A stretch of DNA of 6,226 nucleotides from CAZLLV01 sp964560325. GTDB lineage: Bacteria > Acidobacteriota > Thermoanaerobaculia > Multivoradales > DATKCC01. Position numbers and translations under genes: made by a program. The notes under the pieces were generated by a model. That model did no database searches and was not told the DNA's origin. It was given only the letters and a program-made list of their open reading frames with translations. Positions 1 to 5,193 of the stretch are shown one piece after another. The first letter of the stretch is position 1; each line of letters opens with the position of its first letter. The stretch covers positions 1 to 6,226 of the forward strand of contig CAZLLV010000452.1 of the NCBI GenBank assembly GCA_964560325.1, read 5' to 3'.

Positions 1-246
1 GTCTTCGAGCTGCTGCCCCCGAACTTCACGCTGCTCCAGCTCCAGCGAACGGTCGAGGCGCTCGCCGGCGTGCCGCTCCACAAGGGCAACTTCCGGCGCC
101 TGGTGGAGAAGGGCGGCCTGGTCGAAGGCACCGGCAAGCAAGACGCCACCACCGGCGGCCGCCCGGCCGAGATCTTCCGCTTCCGCCGCGAGGTCCTCCG
201 CGAACGCCCCGCGCCCGGGGTGGGGCTGCCGGGCGTACGCACGTAG
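1..246 (+). CDS. nrtR: NrtR-type transcriptional regulator of NAD metabolism, C-terminal fragment (5' end outside window)
   Basis: Frame 1 is open from the first base to the TAG at 244-246 and gives 81 residues with no start codon, so only the C-terminal end is present. It begins VFELLPPNFTLLQLQRTVEA, continues with a GVPLHKGNFRR segment, then a Gly-rich turn and GGRPAEIFRF. This order (FELLP..FTL.QLQ, then the K.NFRR recognition helix, then the RPA..(F/Y)RF wing) is the winged-helix half of NrtR/Nudix-related regulators. In that family an N-terminal Nudix-like domain senses ADP-ribose or related NAD metabolites and the winged helix binds DNA, usually repressing NAD synthesis genes. The tail after the wing (REVLRERPAPG) is also common in Nudix proteins with this C-terminal domain. 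The nadAB genes about 4 kb away support the role. The Nudix domain cannot be inspected, so catalytic activity versus pure regulation is open. The gene converges on the lipoprotein gene with a 22-bp gap. Confidence 0.8.
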   Translation, partial: VFELLPPNFTLLQLQRTVEALAGVPLHKGNFRRLVEKGGLVEGTGKQDATTGGRPAEIFRFRREVLRERPAPGVGLPGVRT

Positions 247-268
247 GCCACCTCGCGTTCATTTCAGC

Positions 269-838
269 TCAGCGGGTGTCGTCTCGTCCGTCGTCCGGGC
301 TCCCGATGATCGCGGGGTCCCAGCGCGGCAGGTCGTCGCGACGCTCGTAGCGCTTCGGGTCCCGGACCGGTGCGTCGTGGTCGATGGTCAGGACCATGGG
401 CGCGCCCCGGCGCAGCCGCTGTCGCCACTCCGGGACGTGGAAGGTGAGCCGCACGCGGTTCTCGTCGTCCGCGAGCCGGGTGTCGAAGGCGGTGATCTCG
501 ACGTCGCCGATGTATAGGTAGGGCTGCATCGACGGCGGCAGGGCCTCGAGGGCGCGGCGCGGGACCTCGACGGTCAGCACGAGGGCCTCGCGATAGCGGA
601 CCGGATCGTCGCCGCGCGGGCTCCGCGCGACCGGTCCGGGGGGCTCGATCGCGGTCTCGAAGCTCTCCACTCGCGCCGAGACGAGCTCGATCGGCACTTC
701 GGTGAGCGGCCGGGCGGGCGGCTCCTCGGCGCGCCGGTCGTCCGTCGACTGGCCGGAGGAGACGCAGGCGGTGCCGAGCAGGCCGGCGAGCAGGAGCGCC
801 GGGACGAGGCGCGCGGCAGGGCGGGGATGGAGGGTCAT
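269..838 (-). CDS. small predicted lipoprotein of unknown function
   Basis: The 189-residue protein starts at the ATG at 838-836 and ends at the TGA at 271-269. It opens with basic residues (R6, R10), a hydrophobic stretch at 11-22 (LVPALLLAGLLG) and GTAC with Cys25, followed by a Ser/Asp-rich linker. This is a lipoprotein signal peptide, although the -3 position is Gly rather than the usual Leu. After a Pro-rich linker to about residue 47, the mature part reads as alternating beta strands (ELVSARVESF, EALVLTVEVP, YLYIGDVEITAF, VRLTFHVPEW, APMVLTIDHD), which suggests one compact beta domain, then a charged tail rich in Asp and Arg. I do not recognise the family. It starts 8 bp after the stop of the upstream hydrolase gene and has only a weak Shine-Dalgarno, so translational coupling is likely. 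It probably acts in the envelope with that hydrolase. A longer open frame upstream in the same phase is only a shadow of the hydrolase gene. Confidence 0.75.
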   Translation of the reverse strand: MTLHPRPAARLVPALLLAGLLGTACVSSGQSTDDRRAEEPPARPLTEVPIELVSARVESFETAIEPPGPVARSPRGDDPVRYREALVLTVEVPRRALEALPPSMQPYLYIGDVEITAFDTRLADDENRVRLTFHVPEWRQRLRRGAPMVLTIDHDAPVRDPKRYERRDDLPRWDPAIIGSPDDGRDDTR

Positions 839-846
839 CGTCGGTC

Positions 847-3800
847 TCACTTTCCGAGCTCGATGTCGTCGATGCCGATCTCGCCGGAGCCCTCGGTGCG
901 CACGGTGACGCGCCGGATGTCCGTGAGGTCGACGCCGGAGTTGTTCTGGGTGAAGTTGCGTAGCGGAATCCGGACCCCTACGAGCTGGGCCTGGTTGGTG
1001 CACGCACCGCACCAGCCACCGCTCCGCACGAAGGGGTGGGGGATCGGGTCGAACTGGTCGGTCCGCAGGTCCCAGAGCGCGCTGTTGCCGGAGCCGTCCT
1101 CCACGTTCACCCACAGGTTGACCGGAGGACCCGCCGCCGGAGCGCCCGTCACTTTCTTGGCCACCCGCAAGGTCAGGTGGGTGAAGGCGGAGACGTCCCG
1201 GCTGCCGGCGGGCAGCTCGGTGGTGTAGGTCTGGGGCGAAGCCCAGGCGAGCTTCAGCCCGAGGGTGTCGTGGTAGAAGCTCGTGTCCGTGGGTGGCAGC
1301 GGCATCGGGTAATCGCTGCCGCCCGCGCTGAGCAGCCGCTCCTCGAAGGTCGTGAAGCCGGCTCCGGCCGCCGGCCCTCCCAGGCTGTTCGTCGCCGGGT
1401 TCAGGGGCATCTGCTCGAAGTCGTCGACGGCCGTGCGTTGGTCGTCCTGGTAGTTCCAGTAGACGTGGCCGTTGTCCATCGCCGACGGCTCGACACGGCC
1501 GGTGAAGACCTCTCGGAACGGTTCGATCCCCTGGAGGTGCCGGCGGAAGAAGGCGGCGATCGTGGTGAGAGCGACCTGTCGCTGGTCGGCGGCGGGCATC
1601 TCGAAGTCGACGGTCAGGCCACCGGCGATATCGGCGTCGTCCGACGAGCCGGCCCAGGGGTTGGCGGTTCCCAGGGCCGCCGTGTCGGTCCAGATCGTGT
1701 TGAAGTAGTTGTGGTTGGCACCGTGTACCCAGGAGACCGTCTTCGGCTCCCGGGAGGCGGCGCCGTCCGGGTAGGCGCGGTCGTAGGTGCGGAAGCCCTG
1801 CATGCTCGCCACGTCGCCGTCCCGGGCACCCATCAACAGATAGTACGGCGCGTCCGTCATCTGGTACGAGGCGCCGTTCTGGTCGGTGGGCGCGATCGCG
1901 TTGACCGCCACGATCGAGTGGGGGCTCGGCCAGGCGAGGTTGAGCTGCTGGGCCGCCACCACCCCCTCGCCGCCCCGGCTGTGGCCGGAGAGCGCCACCC
2001 GGCTCATGTCGAGCCTGCCGTCGAACAGACCACCGAACGGATCGCTGCCGTTGTCGCTCCAGTCCCGCAGCTCGTCGAGCCACTTCAAGATCAGGCGGCC
2101 CCGGGCGTCGTAGTTCCAAGCGCCGTTGTCGAACTGGATCTGGTGGGCGCTGATCGAGACCGCGAAGATTCCCTGGCTCGCCAGGCGCTCCATGATGTAG
2201 TCGTACCCCTCGTGACTCGGGATGCGGTTGGCGTCCGGACAGACCGCCGGCGGGTACGTGTAGCCGCCGGCGAGCCCGGGACCCGCTCCGTCGTCGTCGC
2301 AGTCGACGTGGCGGCCGTGGAGGAAGAGAGCGACCGGGTAGCTCGACTGCGCGGGATGGACCGGGGTCTCGGTTCCGGCGGCGGTCGCCGGGTACATCAT
2401 CTTGCCCCAGGCCAGGGTCACCGGGTAGGTCGGGCCGGTCGCCCCCGTCGGATCGGTGATGCCGGAGATGCCGTTCGGGTCGTCGAGCTCCGCCACACCC
2501 ACCGGGTAGGGTCCCGGGCTCGATGGGTCTTCGTACACCCAGAAGCCGGTGGTGTCGTACCCGTCCACGAAGTCCGTGCCCTTGGTGTAGGTACCGTCGG
2601 ACACGAAGGACGCCGAGTCGCTGGCCGGCACGGAGCCGAAGTCGACGATCACGTCGTAGCCCGCCATCGGCGCCGTCTGCGTGGCGTTCGGCCAGATCAC
2701 ACGGCGCGAGAGGTTGATGCACCAGTACTTGACGCGGTGGATCTCGGTGCCGCCGCTGACGTCGGTCCAGCCCGGGGAGACGCCGTCGTAGAAAGCCGGG
2801 TCCTCGTCAGCGATCACCACGTACTCGGCGTAGCTGCCACCGGAATGGATCGCCGGCACGTCGGTCGGGTCGACGGCGCCGTAGACGTCCTCGCCCTTTT
2901 CGAAGGCGTCGGAGAACTCGAACTTCGCGGGCGCTCCCCGTATCCGGCCGGCGGTCTCCACCACGATGTTGCCGTTGACGATCATGTAGAGGACGACGCC
3001 GGTGTCCTCGTCGAAGCCGAGGACGTCGTCGGCGGTCAGCACCGGGCGCCCCGGCCCCCGGCCGTCGTCGTCGATCCGGGCCACCACGTCGTAGGCGCCG
3101 GGGCGGGCGTTCCGCCGGTCCCACAGCCGGGTGGTGAACGAGGTCTCGCCCGGACCGAGGCGCACGGCGGTCACCTCCTTCCGCTCGTCGAGCGGACGAG
3201 TCACGTCCACGAGGGTATCGCCGAGCTGCCAGCCGTACCGGTTCGGCACCAGCCACAGGTGGACCGTCGAGCCGGCCGGGAAGTGACGGCCGGAAACGAA
3301 GAGGTCGTCGCGCCGCACGTCGACGGCGTTCATCAGGACGCCCTTCTCGTTCGACGGGTAGACCATCGGCGATCTGCGCTCGGTCATCGGAACCGCGCGC
3401 TTGCCCAGGCTGCGGCCGTCGTCGCCGATCGCCCGTATCATCAGCTCGTGCTCCGCGAAGTAGCGCTCGGCTTCTTCGAAGGTCTCGAAGGCCGGCTCCG
3501 GCCGGAAGTCGATCTCCCGGGTGGTGGTGCCGATCACCCCGGACTGGTACCAGAGGATCGACGGCGCGACCCGGCCCGTCTCGTCGGCGAAGTAGCGGCC
3601 GTACGACCACTCGGCGCCGGTGTCGTCCTCGAGAAAGACCTCGACCCGCTCGCCGGGCCGAAGTCCTTCGACGCCGACCGAGAGGGAGTCGCCGGGCTCG
3701 AGAGCCTCGACCTCCCGATCGCCGACGCCGTCGGTGTCCAGGAGCATCAGCCGGGGAGCGGCGGGCTGCCGGCGATCCCGGTCGCCGGGGTCGTTTCCTC

Positions 3801-3918
3801 CACGATCGGCGTCCTTCGCGGTGTGGGTGCAGGCGGTCGTGGCGACGCAGAGGCCCAGGCTGAGGGCCAAGCCGAGGGCCAGAAGCGGTGTGACCGTACG
3901 GGGTGATTCGAATCGCAT
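847..3918 (-). CDS. secreted multidomain lipoprotein with serine alpha/beta-hydrolase domain
   Basis: The protein has 1023 residues, with ATG at 3918-3916 behind a strong AGGAGG. Residues 1-30 form a lipoprotein signal peptide (hydrophobic 10-26, then ATTAC with Cys30), followed by a polar linker to about 55. Residues 56-500 are beta-rich, with Ig-like segments (LEPGDSLSVGVEGLRPGERV at 73-92; SGRHFPAGSTVHLWLVPNR at 209-227) and two similar blocks near 275-312 and 420-463. The hydrolase core spans about 500-800: strand and oxyanion region ALFLHGRH (530-537), nucleophile elbow GHSRGG with Ser647, probable acid Asp700 in LLMGARDGD, and probable His736 in HGANHNYF. This layout resembles secreted dienelactone-hydrolase/PETase-like esterases. 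From about 832 (VDDFEQ) to IDDIELGK at the end is a predicted beta-sandwich, possibly carbohydrate-binding. Cysteines 540/560 and 970/973 could form disulfides. An esterase or depolymerase on extracytoplasmic polymers is plausible, but the substrate is unknown. It heads a two-gene unit with the small lipoprotein. Confidence 0.85.
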   Translation of the reverse strand: MRFESPRTVTPLLALGLALSLGLCVATTACTHTAKDADRGGNDPGDRDRRQPAAPRLMLLDTDGVGDREVEALEPGDSLSVGVEGLRPGERVEVFLEDDTGAEWSYGRYFADETGRVAPSILWYQSGVIGTTTREIDFRPEPAFETFEEAERYFAEHELMIRAIGDDGRSLGKRAVPMTERRSPMVYPSNEKGVLMNAVDVRRDDLFVSGRHFPAGSTVHLWLVPNRYGWQLGDTLVDVTRPLDERKEVTAVRLGPGETSFTTRLWDRRNARPGAYDVVARIDDDGRGPGRPVLTADDVLGFDEDTGVVLYMIVNGNIVVETAGRIRGAPAKFEFSDAFEKGEDVYGAVDPTDVPAIHSGGSYAEYVVIADEDPAFYDGVSPGWTDVSGGTEIHRVKYWCINLSRRVIWPNATQTAPMAGYDVIVDFGSVPASDSASFVSDGTYTKGTDFVDGYDTTGFWVYEDPSSPGPYPVGVAELDDPNGISGITDPTGATGPTYPVTLAWGKMMYPATAAGTETPVHPAQSSYPVALFLHGRHVDCDDDGAGPGLAGGYTYPPAVCPDANRIPSHEGYDYIMERLASQGIFAVSISAHQIQFDNGAWNYDARGRLILKWLDELRDWSDNGSDPFGGLFDGRLDMSRVALSGHSRGGEGVVAAQQLNLAWPSPHSIVAVNAIAPTDQNGASYQMTDAPYYLLMGARDGDVASMQGFRTYDRAYPDGAASREPKTVSWVHGANHNYFNTIWTDTAALGTANPWAGSSDDADIAGGLTVDFEMPAADQRQVALTTIAAFFRRHLQGIEPFREVFTGRVEPSAMDNGHVYWNYQDDQRTAVDDFEQMPLNPATNSLGGPAAGAGFTTFEERLLSAGGSDYPMPLPPTDTSFYHDTLGLKLAWASPQTYTTELPAGSRDVSAFTHLTLRVAKKVTGAPAAGPPVNLWVNVEDGSGNSALWDLRTDQFDPIPHPFVRSGGWCGACTNQAQLVGVRIPLRNFTQNNSGVDLTDIRRVTVRTEGSGEIGIDDIELGK

Positions 3919-3924
3919 GGATCT

Positions 3925-3930
3925 CCTCCT
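3925..3930 (-). promoter_or_regulatory. ribosome binding site of the hydrolase gene
   Basis: Read on the minus strand, AGGAGG lies 6 bases before the ATG at 3918. It is a perfect Shine-Dalgarno core inside a longer GAGGAGGAG run. It fixes this start against a longer in-window minus-strand frame starting at 3943, which is in another phase and lacks protein similarity. Confidence 0.8.
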
Positions 3931-4040
3931 CTGCGTGCTTCAACGAATGCAGGGGGCGTTCTCCTCACCCGGGTCCGCGACCGGCGCCGGCGCCAAGCGC
4001 TCGCGCGTCGCCCTCTCCCCGTCACGGGAACAACACGCCC

Positions 4041-4070
4041 TTGACACGCGTTTATACTCATGTCTAGCAT
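4041..4070 (+). promoter_or_regulatory. candidate sigma-70-type promoter of nadAB
   Basis: A perfect -35 hexamer TTGACA lies at 4041-4046. The best -10 at an acceptable distance is TAGCAT at 4065-4070 (4 of 6 matches, 18-bp spacer), which would put the transcript start near 4077. The spacer and -10 are covered by the first operator-like element. A repressor bound there would block RNA polymerase. Alternative -10 boxes are the TATACT hexamers at 4053-4058 and 4116-4121, but neither has a convincing -35 at normal spacing. The promoter assignment is inferred from position and consensus only. Confidence 0.5.
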
Positions 4071-4073
4071 TAG
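4053..4073 (+). promoter_or_regulatory. operator-like element 1, candidate NrtR site overlapping the nadA promoter
   Basis: The core ATACTCATGTCTAGCAT at 4054-4070 is the first of two related AT-rich elements in an otherwise GC-rich region. Over 21 bp it matches the second copy at 17 positions. Its own dyad symmetry is imperfect: 4 of 7 pairs in a 7-3-7 layout. It covers the promoter spacer and -10 region, a classic repressor position. NrtR as the ligand is inferred from the nrtR fragment in this window and from nadA downstream; the regulator has not been matched to this motif here. Confidence 0.55.
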
Positions 4074-4077
4074 TCCC

Positions 4078-4105
4078 GTGGCCGGCACGGCCGGCCGCTT
4101 TTTTT
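4078..4105 (+). terminator. terminator-like hairpin in the nadA leader
   Basis: GGCCGGC (4080-4086) and GCCGGCC (4090-4096) form a perfect 7-bp GC-only stem around the loop ACG. The stem extends to 9 bp through a T-G wobble (4079/4097) and a G-C pair (4078/4098). Seven T residues follow at 4099-4105. This is a standard intrinsic terminator shape pointing toward nadA, yet no plus-strand gene ends upstream of it. It lies between the two operator-like elements and directly after the predicted transcript start. It may attenuate nadA transcription, shield nadA from antisense read-through of the hydrolase gene, or act as a 5' stabilising hairpin. The shape is clear; the function is not. Confidence 0.6.
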
Positions 4106-4115
4106 GGACGCAACA

Positions 4116-4136
4116 TATACTCATTTTGAGCATAAG
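4116..4136 (+). promoter_or_regulatory. operator-like element 2, candidate NrtR site just upstream of nadA
   Basis: The core ATACTCATTTTGAGCAT at 4117-4133 is a near-perfect palindrome: arms ATACTCA and TGAGCAT around TTT, with 6 of 7 pairs complementary. It begins exactly 63 bp after element 1, six turns of B-DNA, so proteins on both would face the same side. It ends 1 base before the Shine-Dalgarno of nadA. AT-rich palindromes of this size are typical for dimeric regulators such as NrtR. Binding by the NrtR encoded at the left edge is an inference from gene context. Confidence 0.6.
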
Positions 4137-4137
4137 C

Positions 4138-4144
4138 GAGGAGG
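4138..4144 (+). promoter_or_regulatory. ribosome binding site that sets the nadA GTG start
   Basis: GAGGAGG lies 4 bases before the GTG at 4149. It supports GTG as the true start rather than the in-frame TTG at 4104, which falls in the T tract of the hairpin, has no Shine-Dalgarno and would translate operator element 2. Confidence 0.8.
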
Positions 4145-4148
4145 CACC

Positions 4149-5189
4149 GTGAGCTCTCTGGAGGTCCTGCGGCCCGATCCCGCCCCCGAGTACACCCCTG
4201 AGATCGCGCGCGCCACGGCGCCGATCTACGAGCGCGTCCGCGGCGTGATCCCGGAGATCGAGTGGCCGGTCCACGCCCCGTACGTGGCGGAGATCAACCG
4301 CCTGAAGAAGGAGCGCGGCGCCGTCATCCTCGGCCACAACTACCAGACGCCCGAGATCTTCCACGGCGTCGCCGACCTGACCGGCGACTCGCTGGCGCTC
4401 GCGCGCATGGCGGCGGAGACCGAGGCCGGGGTGATCGTCTTCGCGGGCGTTCACTTCATGGCCGAGACGGCGAAGATCCTGTCGCCCGAGAAGACGGTGC
4501 TGATCCCCGACCCGGAGGCCGGCTGCTCGCTCGCCGATTCGATCACGGCGGCCGACGTGCGGCTCCTCCGGCAGCGCTACCCGGGCGTGCCGGTCGTCAC
4601 CTACGTCAACACCTCGGCCGAGGTGAAGGCGGAGACCGACGTCTGCTGCACCTCGGCCAACGCCGTCCAGGTGGTCGAGTCGCTCGGCACCGACCGGGTG
4701 ATCTTCCTGCCCGACGAGTACCTGGGCAAGTGGGTGGCGGGGCAGACCGACGTCGAGCTGATCCTCTGGAAGGGGCACTGCGAGGTCCACGAGCGCTTCA
4801 CCGCGGACGAGATCCGCCGCTTCCGGGCGCGTTTCCCGGGCGAGATCACGGTGCTCGCCCACCCCGAGTGCCCGCCCGAGGTGCTCGACGAGGCCGATTT
4901 CGTGGGCTCGACCTCCGGCATGAGCCGCTTCGTCGGCGAGTCCGGCGCCCGGCGGGTGGTGATGATCACCGAGTGCTCGATGAGCGACAACGTGGCGGTC
5001 GAGAACCCGGACGTCGAGTTCGTGCGGCCGTGCAACCTCTGTCCGCACATGAAGCGGATCACCCTGCCGAAGATCCTCCGCTCGCTCCGGACGATGGAGC
5101 ACGAGGTGGTGGTCGAGCCGGCGGTCGCCGAGCGGGCGCGCCACGCGGTCGAGCGGATGTTGAACGTCGGCCGCGACAAGCAGAACTGA
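4149..5189 (+). CDS. nadA: quinolinate synthase (NadA)
   Basis: NadA is the [4Fe-4S] enzyme that condenses iminoaspartate with dihydroxyacetone phosphate to form quinolinate in de novo NAD synthesis, in the cytoplasm. From GTG the protein has 346 residues, about the length of the E. coli enzyme. Family blocks are all present: ILGHNYQTPEI (60-70), GDSLALARMAAE (79-90), GVHFMAETAKIL (100-111), PEAGCSLAD (122-130), YVNTSAEVKAETDVCCTSAN (152-171), FLPDEYLGKW (186-195), WKGHCEVH (207-214), HPECPPEV (238-245), GSTSGMSRFV (253-262), TECSMSDN (274-281) and CNLCPHMKRITL (295-306). The cluster ligands are most likely Cys126, Cys211 and Cys298, matching the three conserved cysteines of the family; Cys295 makes the C-x2-C pattern seen in E. 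coli-type enzymes. Nothing is missing, so it should be active. The leader carries two operator-like elements and a hairpin. The stop lies 4 bp before nadB, indicating one transcript. Confidence 0.97.
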   Translation: MSSLEVLRPDPAPEYTPEIARATAPIYERVRGVIPEIEWPVHAPYVAEINRLKKERGAVILGHNYQTPEIFHGVADLTGDSLALARMAAETEAGVIVFAGVHFMAETAKILSPEKTVLIPDPEAGCSLADSITAADVRLLRQRYPGVPVVTYVNTSAEVKAETDVCCTSANAVQVVESLGTDRVIFLPDEYLGKWVAGQTDVELILWKGHCEVHERFTADEIRRFRARFPGEITVLAHPECPPEVLDEADFVGSTSGMSRFVGESGARRVVMITECSMSDNVAVENPDVEFVRPCNLCPHMKRITLPKILRSLRTMEHEVVVEPAVAERARHAVERMLNVGRDKQN

Positions 5190-5193
5190 TCCC

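Noticed and set aside
247..268. A shared terminator between the convergent nrtR and lipoprotein genes
   Set aside because: The 22-bp gap has no inverted repeat or T tract on either strand.
995..1012. WCGAC near the hydrolase C-terminus (residues 969-973), resembling a thioredoxin active site
   Set aside because: It sits in a predicted beta-sandwich late in the protein with no thioredoxin fold context. A disulfide or chance pattern is more likely.
1036..3906. A 956-codon plus-strand open frame opposite the hydrolase gene
   Set aside because: Its product is low-complexity, rich in Val, Arg, Gly and His with no motif, as expected from the antisense of a GC-rich gene. The minus-strand frame has a signal peptide, a catalytic serine motif and a strong ribosome site.
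3983..3994. Perfect 12-bp palindrome GGCGCCGGCGCC in the intergenic region
   Set aside because: Simple GC alternation of this kind is frequent in such DNA. There is no T tract, no second copy nearby, and no relation to a promoter that I can identify.
3620..4129. A plus-strand 169-codon frame reaching into the intergenic region
   Set aside because: More than half overlaps the hydrolase gene antisense, there is no ribosome site, and the composition is biased. I see no basis for a leader peptide here.
4104..4148. A TTG start extending NadA by 15 residues
   Set aside because: The TTG lies in the hairpin's T tract, has no ribosome site, and the extension would translate operator element 2. GTG 4149 has GAGGAGG directly upstream.
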